This document shows positions 15,746-23,934 of a stretch of DNA of 32,807 bases, piece by piece. The first letter of the stretch is position 1. Each line of letters begins with the position of its first letter. The notes beneath the pieces are model-generated. The model was given only the letters and a program-made list of their open reading frames with translations. It had not been told where the DNA came from and ran no database searches. The position numbers were made by a program, and so were the translations under genes. The DNA is from a virus, in the IMG/VR virus record IMGVR_UViG_3300005549_000192, positions 1 through 32,807 of that record. One strand, 5' to 3'.

Positions 15746-16318
15746 CTACGTGCCCGTGTATGCCTGGCCTCCAGCGGGGCCGAAGAGCCCTTGGTGCAGG
15801 AAGACCTTGCGCAGACGCTTGGTCGAGATCGCCGCGTTCGAGAAGCCCATCAGCATCGCCACGGCCCTCTCGTTGCTCGCGATCGTGGGATTGAACGTGA
15901 AGCCGGCCGTCGCGCCGTTCGAGATGGCCAACGCCAGCGGGCATCCAGGGTTGGCGTTGCCAGACGCTTTGCGGACAAAGGCGTCAACAAGACCGAACAT
16001 GCAGACGCGCCCGGCCTTGTTGTCGGAGATCACGTCATCCATCACGACACCGACAATCGATCCGCCACGGACGGCGTTCGTCGTTGCGTAGATGAACGTG
16101 TTCCACACGGTGTCGTTCGAGGCACCCGGGATGTAGCTGTTCGCGTCGTTCGTCGCAATTTCGGTCGCGACGCCCTGCCGTGTTGCCAACACAACAGCGA
16201 AGCCCTTCGACACCGCTGAACCGGAGCGGTTCCACAACCGCGCACTGTCTCGGATCGGCCAGATGCCTCCGCCCGTCACATCGGGTCCTTTGGAGGGTTT
16301 TTCGAAGAAGATACCCAT
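15746..16318 (-). CDS. Probable capsid accessory (decoration-type) protein
   Basis: The 190-residue protein is rich in Gly, Ala, Asn and Val with alternating beta pattern (GFAVVLATRQGVATEIAT, GSIVGVVMDDVISDNKAG, GATAGFTFNPTIASNER). It is encoded 48 bases after the major capsid protein and is followed by the hairpin terminator, so it is probably co-expressed at high level with the capsid. This position is typical of decoration or head-stabilising proteins. ATG 16318 has AGAGGA about 12 bases upstream. I do not recognise a specific family. Confidence 0.55.
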   Translation of the reverse strand: MGIFFEKPSKGPDVTGGGIWPIRDSARLWNRSGSAVSKGFAVVLATRQGVATEIATNDANSYIPGASNDTVWNTFIYATTNAVRGGSIVGVVMDDVISDNKAGRVCMFGLVDAFVRKASGNANPGCPLALAISNGATAGFTFNPTIASNERAVAMLMGFSNAAISTKRLRKVFLHQGLFGPAGGQAYTGT

Positions 16319-16366
16319 AGCTGTCTTGTCCTCTTCTTGGGAGAGTTCGGAGTGGAGGTGGGGAGC

Positions 16367-17623
16367 TCAGGCGTAGAGCGCCGAATAGAGCGTGACCGAG
16401 TTGGTACGCGCCGGGCGGATCAGGCAGTGGACGTCCCTGCGGGTACACATCAGGTTGCCCCACAGGAAAACCGGCTGGACGAAGGTGTCCGGGTCGTTAT
16501 AGTGGTTCCGCACTTCGCCCCGCTCGAAGAACATGTCGGGGTCGTAGAACGGGAAGATGTGGTCCGAGTTCACGAAGTAGTAGCGCGGACCACCACCGTT
16601 GATCGGCTTGGTGCCGTGCTCGGAGACGTTGTTCGTGATCGCGCTCGCCGTGCCGGAAGGATAGAGCGCCGCCTCCGTCAGGGCGTCCGCTCGGAACATC
16701 GGGATCCCGTTGTAGGTCGGCGTGTTGTAGGCCGAGTCCTGCGGCCCGGCCACGAAGTGATCCTGCGATGCACGCAACGCGATCGAGTAGGCGATCTGGC
16801 CCTGCGGCGAGCAGTAGATCGTCTGGTTGTTGATCGTGATGTCGTCGAAATACTCGCCGTTCTTCGGCGGCTTCGACCAGTCGACCTGCATCCAGGCGCG
16901 CTCCATCGCCGCGAGGATCGTGGAGAAGCCGACGATCGAGGCGACGCCGCCCGTCACGTTGGTGATGGCGTTCGAGTAGACGACCGTCGGGTGGACGAAG
17001 CGGTTCTGACCGCGTGTCGTCGAGGTCGGATCGAAGCCCTCGAGCTGCGTCCACTGGGTGCCGGCAGAACCGGAGTTGTTGTAGAGGTTGTTCGTGTACT
17101 CGTTCAGGAACGCGGCCATCGAGTAGAACTTGCCCTCGACCGCGTTCCCCGACTCCATCTCGGTGTAGTCGGGCTCGCTCCACAGGTGGTTTTCGTCGAA
17201 GTTCCAGTAGTCGGTCTCCATCATCTGCTCGAGGTGGCGACGATGGTTGACGTACTGATCGAAGTTCCCGTTGCGCATCCCTTCGTTGTCCATGATGACC
17301 TGACGGGTCCAGGCCATGTGCGTCTCGCGGTAACGCTTCCTGAGCGTTCCGTGTAGGAGCTTCTGGGGTTGCGACCACTGGCGCGTCTCGCCAGGTTGCA
17401 CGTGCTTCGTGACCTGACCCGTCTCGAAGAAGGTCGAGAAACGGATCTCGGAACCTCCCACGCCGACGTTCGCACGCTTGTTCTTGCTGCCGCCCATCAA
17501 ACGGCCCGTCGACCAGCGCCGGAAGAGCTGCGCGTTGTTGTAGACGTCGTTCGGGCCGTTCTCGTAGAGCGGCCCCTGCGACTCCATGTAGTTGTTCCAG
17601 AGCGTGATAAGGGTTCCGGACAT
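16367..17623 (-). CDS. Major capsid protein
   Basis: The 418-residue protein follows the scaffold by 11 bases, in the standard portal-scaffold-capsid order. It lacks a membrane or catalytic signature. It is rich in Asn, Gly and aromatic residues, with long loops and a helix resembling the HK97-fold spine (EYTNNLYNNSGS... IVGFSTILAAMERAWMQV near residues 180-250). The C-terminus carries the strand set WGNLMCTRRDVHCLIRPART typical of podovirus capsid proteins. ATG 17623 has AGGAG 9 bases upstream. The fold is inferred from order and pattern; there is no direct homology search behind it. Confidence 0.75.
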   Translation of the reverse strand: MSGTLITLWNNYMESQGPLYENGPNDVYNNAQLFRRWSTGRLMGGSKNKRANVGVGGSEIRFSTFFETGQVTKHVQPGETRQWSQPQKLLHGTLRKRYRETHMAWTRQVIMDNEGMRNGNFDQYVNHRRHLEQMMETDYWNFDENHLWSEPDYTEMESGNAVEGKFYSMAAFLNEYTNNLYNNSGSAGTQWTQLEGFDPTSTTRGQNRFVHPTVVYSNAITNVTGGVASIVGFSTILAAMERAWMQVDWSKPPKNGEYFDDITINNQTIYCSPQGQIAYSIALRASQDHFVAGPQDSAYNTPTYNGIPMFRADALTEAALYPSGTASAITNNVSEHGTKPINGGGPRYYFVNSDHIFPFYDPDMFFERGEVRNHYNDPDTFVQPVFLWGNLMCTRRDVHCLIRPARTNSVTLYSALYA

Positions 17624-17634
17624 GGGTCAGTCTC

Positions 17635-18477
17635 CTAGCGCAGGCCGAGTTCCTTGGCGAGGCGCTTGGCGCCCGCCAGGTCTTCCGGGTTTTTCTTCAG
17701 GTAGTCGAAGTGCTCCTTCGCGCGCTCTTCCTTGGAGCGATTCTCGCGACGCGGAACCTTCGTGGGCACAGTCATCTGCGAGGCCGCGATACGGCTCGCC
17801 GTGCGCTCGACCTCTTCGGGGGGATCTTCGTCGTCGCCCTCGCCCTCGTCGGGCTCACCGTAGAGTGCCTGGACGACGGCATCGTAGGCGTCCTCGATCG
17901 AGTCGTACTTCTTCGGATCCTTCTGGTATGCCGCGAGCGCGCGGTCGTGAACCATCTCCCAGGCCTCGCCATTCTTGAGCTGAGGGTGCGCCGCGACCAG
18001 ACGTTTCTGGTTCGACTTCGAAAGGTTCTGCCGACCGGCCTTGGTGGCCTCTTCCAGGATCCGGCGCATCTCGGCCAGTTCCTTCTTGTCGTCACCGCGC
18101 AGATCCTCGAAGGTCTCAAGCATCGCGTCGGCCTCCTCCTCGCCGAAACGCTCTGCGAGACGCGCACGCGCGCGCTCCTGGCGTTCGTCGACCTCGGGCT
18201 CGGCCTTCGCCTTGGAGAGCTCGGTCAACTGACTCCGTAAGGCAGCAACCTCCTGTTCGAGCGCAGAGGGTTCCTGCTTGGACTTCTTGGCCTTCTTCTC
18301 GGGCTTGGCGGGCTTCGCCTCGGGCTTCTCCGGATCCGACTCCGGAATGTGAACCTCTGGCGGAGTGTCGCCGTCCGCCTTGGTCTTCGCGACCGCTGCT
18401 TCGAAGGCCGCCTTCTGGGCCTCGAACTCGGTAGCCTTGGGATCAGCCTTGGGCTCTGCGGCAAGTTTGGTAGCCAT
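17635..18477 (-). CDS. Capsid scaffolding protein
   Basis: The 280-residue protein is extremely Lys/Glu/Ala/Pro-rich and helical, with a disordered N-terminal half (KPEKKAKKSKQEPSALEQEV), a long coiled coil (residues 70-150), and a helical C-terminus (HFDYLKKNPEDLAGAKRLAK), which in scaffolds usually binds the capsid. It lies between portal-side genes and the capsid gene, where scaffolds normally are. The promoter-like motif at 18511-18524 is 33 bases upstream of its ATG. No Shine-Dalgarno sequence is evident next to the start. Confidence 0.75.
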   Translation of the reverse strand: MATKLAAEPKADPKATEFEAQKAAFEAAVAKTKADGDTPPEVHIPESDPEKPEAKPAKPEKKAKKSKQEPSALEQEVAALRSQLTELSKAKAEPEVDERQERARARLAERFGEEEADAMLETFEDLRGDDKKELAEMRRILEEATKAGRQNLSKSNQKRLVAAHPQLKNGEAWEMVHDRALAAYQKDPKKYDSIEDAYDAVVQALYGEPDEGEGDDEDPPEEVERTASRIAASQMTVPTKVPRRENRSKEERAKEHFDYLKKNPEDLAGAKRLAKELGLR

Positions 18478-18510
18478 CAGGGACCGGAAGTAGATCCCTT
18501 CAACAGATGG

Positions 18511-18524
18511 CGTCTACGATGTCC
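18511..18524 (-). promoter_or_regulatory. Promoter-like 14-base motif, copy 2
   Basis: CGTCTACGATGTCC on the plus strand is identical to the copies at 2796 and 20979, and the downstream GC at 18525-18526 is shared with copy 3. It sits 33 bases before the scaffold start and 6 bases after the stop of the gene ending at 18531. It is likely to drive scaffold and capsid expression. Confidence 0.6.
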
Positions 18525-18530
18525 GCAGAA

Positions 18531-18806
18531 TTAGGGGTCGTACTCCATCGGCGTGCGCTGGGCATCCGAGATGCGCCTGGCGATCTCCTTGGCCTCCCGA
18601 CGACTGTCCCAGCGCAGCCTGCCCTTGAACTGGCCGCTCTCCACGTACTTGAGTCCAGGCTTGCCGTCAGACCACCCTTTCGGGATCTGGAAGGAGATTC
18701 CACCACCCGGGTAGCCACCCGCGCGCGTCAGCGTGTCGACGTCGCGGTTCTTCCGGCGCTTGGCCTCCTCGCGCCAGCTCTGACAGATCGGCGGCAACCT
18801 ACCCAC
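18531..18806 (-). CDS. Small unknown protein between portal and scaffold
   Basis: The best start is GTG 18806, which overlaps the previous stop by 8 bases; TTG 18797 is an alternative. The 91-residue protein has a basic N-terminus (SWREEAKRRKNRDVD), a Gly-rich turn (AGGYPGGGISFQIPKGW), short strands (GQFKGRLRWDS) and a C-terminal helix (REAKEIARRISDAQ). I do not recognise the family. It may be a head-tail joining or packaging accessory by position only. Confidence 0.6.
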   Translation of the reverse strand: MGRLPPICQSWREEAKRRKNRDVDTLTRAGGYPGGGISFQIPKGWSDGKPGLKYVESGQFKGRLRWDSRREAKEIARRISDAQRTPMEYDP

Positions 18807-19062
18807 GTTGGCGCTTGAGGCGTCGAGCGAACGCCTCGGGGCTCTCGTTGGAGGGCGAATAGGTCTCCTTGAAGTCGGCCGCCTTCTGGCGCATCCCGGC
18901 GATCTCGGGACGATTCCGGAAGTTCGGGTCATGCCCTGCGGCCATGACGGAGTCCTTGAGCTTGGAGCCCACGAGTCGTCCTTCACGCTTCTCGAAGCGT
19001 GAACGGATCTGGGTTCCACCGAGGCCGGCGCCTTCACCACGTGCGAGTCGTCCGTTGGACAT
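18799..19062 (-). CDS. Small basic protein directly after portal
   Basis: The 87-residue protein starts at ATG 19062, overlapping the portal stop by one base (TGATG). It is basic, with a Gly-rich N-terminus (SNGRLARGEGAGLGGT) and a helical C-terminus (SPEAFARRLKRQRG). It is not recognised. Coupled translation with portal suggests a role in the head or portal complex. Confidence 0.6.
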   Translation of the reverse strand: MSNGRLARGEGAGLGGTQIRSRFEKREGRLVGSKLKDSVMAAGHDPNFRNRPEIAGMRQKAADFKETYSPSNESPEAFARRLKRQRG

Positions 19063-20948
19063 CACTTCATCTCCTGACTGGGCATTGCATGGGTTTCTCT
19101 GCTCGCGCCACCAGAACGCGGGCCTTTCATTGGCTGCGGGCGCGCGTTCCTCGAAAAGCCGGCCGGACTTTCGGAGGCCTTCAAGGCCTGACGCGGCTGG
19201 GTATCAACTCCGAGACGCGGCTGAGGCTGAGTCGGCCCAGGCGGAATCCCAGCCATGTTCATCTGCATCTGCATCGCGCCGACGATGTTCGCTTTGTTCA
19301 TGTTGATGATGCGCGCCCAGGAGGGATCGCCCCACTGTTCAGCCTTCCTGGCTGCGAGCAATCCCCACTCGATCCACGGCATCTGCGGGATCATGGGGCC
19401 GAAGGTCGCGATCCAGGCGTCCTGCTGCTGCGCACGCTCGGCTTCGAGCAGCTCGGATGAGTAGCGCATCGAGATCGGTTCGACTTCGATATCCATGTCC
19501 TCGAGCAGCTCGGCGTGCTTCTTCCCTCCGAGCATGACCGGATCCTCGATCGGCTCGCCGGTCATCGGATCGACGAAGACCTCGTTCGCCTCCTGCCCGA
19601 GCGGGATCCTCGAGAGCGGGTGCATCACCGCGTACCAGGCCTCCTTGGCCATGATCGGCTTCACCTGGCCGGTCACGAACTTCTCGGTCGCGTAGCCCAT
19701 CCGCACGCCCGACGACATCTGCGCGATCGATGCTTCCGTGGCCGTTCCCTGCCCTGAAACCTGCCCCATCGCGGCCTCGGTCAAGCCGGAGAGCTGTTCG
19801 AGGTTGAGTCCGAGCATCTGGAGCATCTGCACGTGTTGCTGGCTGAGTCCGTTCAGCTCGATCTCCTGCATGGTCTTCTTGATGTCGTCGAACGCCTCGA
19901 CGGTGAAGATCCCAAGATCCATGAACTCGGCAAGCTTCTCCTGGAGCTCGGCGGAGGAGCTGCCAGCAACCGCCACCCCGCGCTTGTACTTGCGGATGGC
20001 CTTGACGGCGGCCTCCCAGACCACGTTGTGGATCTCGGCCTGGGCGTAGGTTGAGGCCAGCATGGAGAGGGGCACAGAGCGGTCCGGGACGTAGAGGTAG
20101 CCCGAGAAGGTGTAGGGACCGTCCCGAGGCCCCCAGAAGGGCCTGGGAGCTCGCAGGAACTCGCCGGACTCCCGGGCCACCGTGTAGATCGTCCCGTGGA
20201 AGCCTTCCTCTGCGAGCGGCTTGAAGGCCCTGCCGAGCTCGTCCTTGGCCTTCTCCAGCGTGACCTCCGGCACCCACATCTCCCAGTACTCGATCTCGTC
20301 ACGGTCGAAGCTGTCCGCCAATTTCTCGCCGCGCTTCTGACGGTCCGGGACCTCGCCCGCCTCCTCGATCGCCTTCTTGTCCCAACCCCGCTGGGGCTCC
20401 TCCTTGGCCTCCCGGAGGACTGAGTCCTTGTCGCGGATGATCCGGTGGGCCTGGAAGCGGGCTTCCGAATGCTTGATCGCGACCGGATCCCAGACATAGT
20501 CGAGGAGCGAGAGCCGGACCGTGTTGGGCCGGTAGGGCGGGTCCTCGCGCTCGAGCATGCCGAGCGCCGGGCGCGGCTGGGTGAGACTGACACACCACTT
20601 GAAGAACCAGTCCGTCGCCAGCTCCTCGACGGTCTTCTTCAAGTTCTGGAGCTCGGCGTTCCGGTTGACCGCGAACTCGACCGCCTTGTTCAGGGCTGCC
20701 GCCGAGCCTTGGCGCGGCGTCTTCGTCCTGACCCTCGGATTCCCGGACGCCAGGAGCGGCAAAAAGCGCGAGAGGATCTTGTAGGCGTGGTTGTTGAAAT
20801 CGACCGCGCGCGCCTGGCCCCTCCTGTACCCAGGTCCCACGTAGCGCTCGATCGAATCGTAGTAGGGGGACCCGAGGTAGCGATCCCTGTGGTCGACCGA
20901 TTTCCGGACCTCGTCTGCGAGGCCTGAGGCAGTGAGGTCGAGTGCCAC
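19062..20948 (-). CDS. Portal protein
   Basis: The 628-residue protein lies between the terminase/glycan block and the scaffold. It shows portal features: a helical N-terminus with R-R-G and FNNHAYKILSRFLPLLASG, YVWDPVAIKHSEAR in the middle, a long stem helix region near residues 315-400 (AAVKAIRKYKRGV ... QMLQMLGLNLEQLSG), a Thr-Ala-Thr-Glu clip/wing segment (GQGTATEASIAQMSSG) and a disordered Pro/Gln-rich C-terminus. Portals form the 12-subunit DNA gate and the docking site for terminase and tail adaptor. GTG 20948 is the start, 30 bases after motif copy 3. There is no clear Shine-Dalgarno sequence. Confidence 0.8.
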   Translation of the reverse strand: MALDLTASGLADEVRKSVDHRDRYLGSPYYDSIERYVGPGYRRGQARAVDFNNHAYKILSRFLPLLASGNPRVRTKTPRQGSAAALNKAVEFAVNRNAELQNLKKTVEELATDWFFKWCVSLTQPRPALGMLEREDPPYRPNTVRLSLLDYVWDPVAIKHSEARFQAHRIIRDKDSVLREAKEEPQRGWDKKAIEEAGEVPDRQKRGEKLADSFDRDEIEYWEMWVPEVTLEKAKDELGRAFKPLAEEGFHGTIYTVARESGEFLRAPRPFWGPRDGPYTFSGYLYVPDRSVPLSMLASTYAQAEIHNVVWEAAVKAIRKYKRGVAVAGSSSAELQEKLAEFMDLGIFTVEAFDDIKKTMQEIELNGLSQQHVQMLQMLGLNLEQLSGLTEAAMGQVSGQGTATEASIAQMSSGVRMGYATEKFVTGQVKPIMAKEAWYAVMHPLSRIPLGQEANEVFVDPMTGEPIEDPVMLGGKKHAELLEDMDIEVEPISMRYSSELLEAERAQQQDAWIATFGPMIPQMPWIEWGLLAARKAEQWGDPSWARIINMNKANIVGAMQMQMNMAGIPPGPTQPQPRLGVDTQPRQALKASESPAGFSRNARPQPMKGPRSGGASRETHAMPSQEMK

Positions 20949-20978
20949 GAAGGGACAGCGTATGCCGCCCCGAAAGAC

Positions 20979-20992
20979 CGTCTACGATGTCC
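20979..20992 (-). promoter_or_regulatory. Promoter-like 14-base motif, copy 3
   Basis: This is the same 14 bases as at 2796 and 18511, 30 bases upstream of the portal start and 1-2 bases after the stop of the upstream glycosyltransferase-type gene. Any upstream promoter box would therefore lie inside the preceding gene. Confidence 0.6.
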
Positions 20993-20993
20993 G

Positions 20994-21827
20994 CTAGGCG
21001 AGGACGAGGCCCCGAGGAGAAACCCACTCGATGGCGCAACCGTTCTCTTCCATGCGCTTCTGGAAACCCTTGAGCTGGAAGCGCTCATGCGCCCAGCGCC
21101 GAAAGCCTTCCTTGGGGCCGAGCTTCTCGAGCTCCTGGAGGTCCATCCGCAACTGATCGCGCTGTCGGATGGCGGCCTGATCGCGCCCCCGCGTCGCGTT
21201 GACGTGCTTCTGAATGTTCCCGAGCTCCTTCCGGCACTGCTCGATATCGGATTGGCGCTGCTCGCACTCCTCTTCGCTTTTGCCCGCTTCCCAGGAGCCC
21301 ATCATGTCTGCACACAGGATCCGGATCCGGTCTGGCTTGAACATCGTGACGCGCAAAAGCGCTGCCAAGAGGCAGAAGAAGTAGCGCGAAGATTTCCCGT
21401 CTTCGCACATGACCGTGCCGAACGGAGTCGTCCGAATGCCGACCGACGCCGGAAGGAATGGCTCCCACATGGACACCATGTCGTGGTAGGCGGGCATGTT
21501 GTTGTGGGTATACATCGCTGGCCGTGGGCACCAGACCTGGATTGGGGGCTGGAGATAGCGCTCGAGCCCCATCAGCTTGAAGATGTGTTGAGGTGGATCT
21601 GCGAAACAGGCAAAGTCGACCGTGATCCCTTGGTCGATCACCTCGATGGCGCGGTTGACGGTCACGACCGGCGCACCCTCGAGCAGATCGGAGTGCGTCA
21701 AGTGCTGGCGACTAGGCCCGCCCGAGATGACGTTCCAGGAACGAGTACTTCGGGCACGGGGGTCATCGCGTACTTCCGGTACACATCCTTGAGGTTCTGT
21801 AGACGAAGGGCCAACTCCGTTCGCCAC
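20994..21827 (-). CDS. MAF/DUF115- or GT42-like glycosyltransferase-type protein, copy B
   Basis: Landmarks appear in the same order as in the gene at 2064-2762: WNVISGGPS (Gly-rich loop), PVVTVNRAIEV, VDFACFADPP, RIRILCADMMGSWEAG, then a long charged helix (about 60 residues longer than copy A) and a final CAIEWVSP. It is probably a glycosyltransferase-fold protein of the MAF/GT42 type. The start is uncertain: GTG 21827 is used, and ATG 21866 is possible. Either implies an overlap of 130-170 bases with the upstream gene in another frame, which is unusual. It is the last gene of the glycan block and is followed at once by the portal promoter motif. Confidence 0.55.
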   Translation of the reverse strand: MANGVGPSSTEPQGCVPEVRDDPRARSTRSWNVISGGPSRQHLTHSDLLEGAPVVTVNRAIEVIDQGITVDFACFADPPQHIFKLMGLERYLQPPIQVWCPRPAMYTHNNMPAYHDMVSMWEPFLPASVGIRTTPFGTVMCEDGKSSRYFFCLLAALLRVTMFKPDRIRILCADMMGSWEAGKSEEECEQRQSDIEQCRKELGNIQKHVNATRGRDQAAIRQRDQLRMDLQELEKLGPKEGFRRWAHERFQLKGFQKRMEENGCAIEWVSPRGLVLA

Positions 21828-23041
21828 CTCACCCGTTCCTCGTTCGACTGTGGTTGCCAGAGACATACATCCCAATCCTTGTCGGGATAAACCGACGCTG
21901 AAGCGATGTCGTCGTCCGTGAGCGCCCAACGATGCACGTCGGCGAACTCCGGATAGCCTGTGAGGTCATTGATGGCGCACGCGCGGCGCGACCAGTCCTT
22001 GAGCGAGAGCTTCGGCTTCTTCTTCACCGAGGCCGCCAGATCGAACAGCTTTCCGTACTGCACCCTGTACGAATAGGCGTCGTTGAGTTTTTGCCGGATG
22101 TCGTAGCGGTCCCAGTCGGGGCCGCTGGCGCGCTCGATCGCTGCTTCAAGTTCGCCTGGCCTCGTCTCCACGTACCAGGAAGCCGGGAAGAACTCCGAGA
22201 GCTTCGCTTCGGAGCCGTAGGCCGTCTCGTCGGCGTGGATCAGGATAGCCTGCTGCGCGATCACCTCAAGCGGCCGATAGGTCATCGCTGCGCCCCAGAA
22301 CCCAACGTTGATCGAAGCCTTGGACCGTGCGAGCAGATCGAAGTATTGATCCTGTTCGAGCTCCTGCGCGATGACGATCTTCCAGTCCTTGCGGCGCTCT
22401 GCGATCTCCTGGAGCTCCCGCATGATCTTCCAGCGCACGCTCTCCTCGCCTACGCCGCGCGTGCCGATCGTGCAGGAAACGGTCACGTCACGCTCGACGG
22501 ATCCAGGCGGCTCGCTATACATCCGGATCCGCTCCTCCATCGTGCCCCAAGAACCACCCCAGGGCAGATAGGCATCGCCCCAGCGCTCCATGAAGATCGA
22601 GGGCCGGATCAGGCAGTCGAAGAGCCCATCCATATGCAGAAGGGCATCCCCGAGATTAGCGTGATTGAAACTCACCACGGTCGGGATCTCGAGCTCGCCC
22701 AGCCCCACCGGGAAGTAGTGGCCCTGCTCGGCCTGAGCGTCCCAGAAGAAGTCGGGCTTCCAGCGGCTCGGCAGTCGCCGAAGAGCGGTCACAAGGCTCT
22801 CCTCTGGATGAACCCAGAGACGATCGGGCCGCAGAGCGTGCCCCACGTCGGATGTGATCCCGACGAGCGACGCGCCCATGTCGATCATGTGCATGGTGTG
22901 GAAGTTCGGAGTATCTCCGTGGTTGATGCCGCCCACGAGCACCTTGGGCGAACCATCGCCGGCAAGCACACGACTCTGATTGAGTCTCGTGCAGTCCAGA
23001 CTTAGCTGCTCAACCTCGGCAATCTTCTCGCGTGTCCTCAT
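21698..23041 (-). CDS. GT-B type glycosyltransferase (CgeB/group 1-like)
   Basis: The 447-residue protein overlaps the pseB-like stop as ATGA. The C-terminal half carries the pattern of GT4-type enzymes (Glyco_trans_1_2): DQYFDLLARSKASINVGFWG, then PLEVIAQQAILIHADETAYGSE, then WYVETRPGELEAAIERA. The first half is a Rossmann-like N-terminal domain (VLVGGINHGD, DGLFDCLIRPSIFMERWGDA). It probably transfers a sugar from an activated donor, perhaps the product of the upstream genes. The substrate cannot be read from the sequence. The last 25 residues are covered by the gene at 20994-21827. Confidence 0.75.
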   Translation of the reverse strand: MRTREKIAEVEQLSLDCTRLNQSRVLAGDGSPKVLVGGINHGDTPNFHTMHMIDMGASLVGITSDVGHALRPDRLWVHPEESLVTALRRLPSRWKPDFFWDAQAEQGHYFPVGLGELEIPTVVSFNHANLGDALLHMDGLFDCLIRPSIFMERWGDAYLPWGGSWGTMEERIRMYSEPPGSVERDVTVSCTIGTRGVGEESVRWKIMRELQEIAERRKDWKIVIAQELEQDQYFDLLARSKASINVGFWGAAMTYRPLEVIAQQAILIHADETAYGSEAKLSEFFPASWYVETRPGELEAAIERASGPDWDRYDIRQKLNDAYSYRVQYGKLFDLAASVKKKPKLSLKDWSRRACAINDLTGYPEFADVHRWALTDDDIASASVYPDKDWDVCLWQPQSNEERVRWRTELALRLQNLKDVYRKYAMTPVPEVLVPGTSSRAGLVAST

Positions 23042-23934
23042 GCCGTCACCATCACCGGATGCGAACTGTAGCGCCAGGGCTCGATCGTCTCGTCGCGCTG
23101 GCCGCGCGGATGGATCTCGAAGAAGTTCCCGCGTCGGACGACGTACTGGCTCTCGGCTTCCGAGATCAGCGTCTCATGAATCTTCTCTCCAGACGGCACG
23201 CCCACGATCTCGGGCTCGGCATCCGGAAGATACCGCCGCGCGAACTCCAAGGCCGTCGATGACGGTAACTTCGGGACGAAGATCTCTCCGCCTTGCATGT
23301 CCTGTAGCCGCCTCCATACGAACCAGGCAGCGTCTTCGGCATTCATCCAGAAGCGGGTGCTTTCGATGGAACGGAGCGGAAAGGTCTTCGCGCCCTTGGC
23401 CGCTAGATCCTTCAAGAGCTCCACGAAGGAACCACGCGAACCGATGACGTTCCCGTAGCGCACGCAAGAGAACTTCGTCACGCGCCCGAGGCCATTACTG
23501 GCGATCATCAACCGCTCCATCGCCATCTTCGTAGAGCCGTAGAGGTTGATCGGCTCGACGGCCTTGTCGGAAGAGATGGCAAGCACTTTCGCCACGCCGG
23601 CCGTGGCTGCCGCCATCGCCACGTTCTGGGAACCGAGGATGTTCGTCTTGACATGTTCGAAGGGATTTTTCTCGCCGCTGGGCACGTGTTTCAACGCAGC
23701 CGCGTGTACGACAGCGTCCACACCCTCGAGGGCGAATCGAAGGCGGTCGTAGTCGCGCACGTCACCGATGAGCCAGCGCAGACGCTTCTCGTTCGCGTAC
23801 TGGAGTTGGAGTTCGTGCTGCTTCGCCTCATCTCGGCTGTAGATCGCGAGTCTCTCGACGGACGGGCTTGCGAGCGCCACGGGGATGAAGGCACGACCGA
23901 AGGTCCCAGTTCCGCCTGAGAGCAAGAGATTCAT
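23038..23934 (-). CDS. pseB: UDP-GlcNAc 4,6-dehydratase (PseB-like, inverting)
   Basis: This is a 298-residue short-chain dehydrogenase/reductase. NAD(P)-binding GGTGTFG lies at residues 7-13, AAALKHVP at 78-85, NPFEHVKTNILGSQNV at 90-105, the catalytic SSDK at 121-124, and Y132-x3-K136 inside INLYGSTK. This combination is diagnostic of PseB/FlaA1-type enzymes, which convert UDP-GlcNAc to a 4-keto-6-deoxy sugar, the first step of pseudaminic acid synthesis. Length fits the family. Starts overlap as ATGA on both sides, so it is in one operon with the SLOG protein and the glycosyltransferase. Confidence in the enzyme class is high; the exact pathway is less certain because later steps are missing. 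Confidence 0.9.
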   Translation of the reverse strand: MNLLLSGGTGTFGRAFIPVALASPSVERLAIYSRDEAKQHELQLQYANEKRLRWLIGDVRDYDRLRFALEGVDAVVHAAALKHVPSGEKNPFEHVKTNILGSQNVAMAAATAGVAKVLAISSDKAVEPINLYGSTKMAMERLMIASNGLGRVTKFSCVRYGNVIGSRGSFVELLKDLAAKGAKTFPLRSIESTRFWMNAEDAAWFVWRRLQDMQGGEIFVPKLPSSTALEFARRYLPDAEPEIVGVPSGEKIHETLISEAESQYVVRRGNFFEIHPRGQRDETIEPWRYSSHPVMVTA

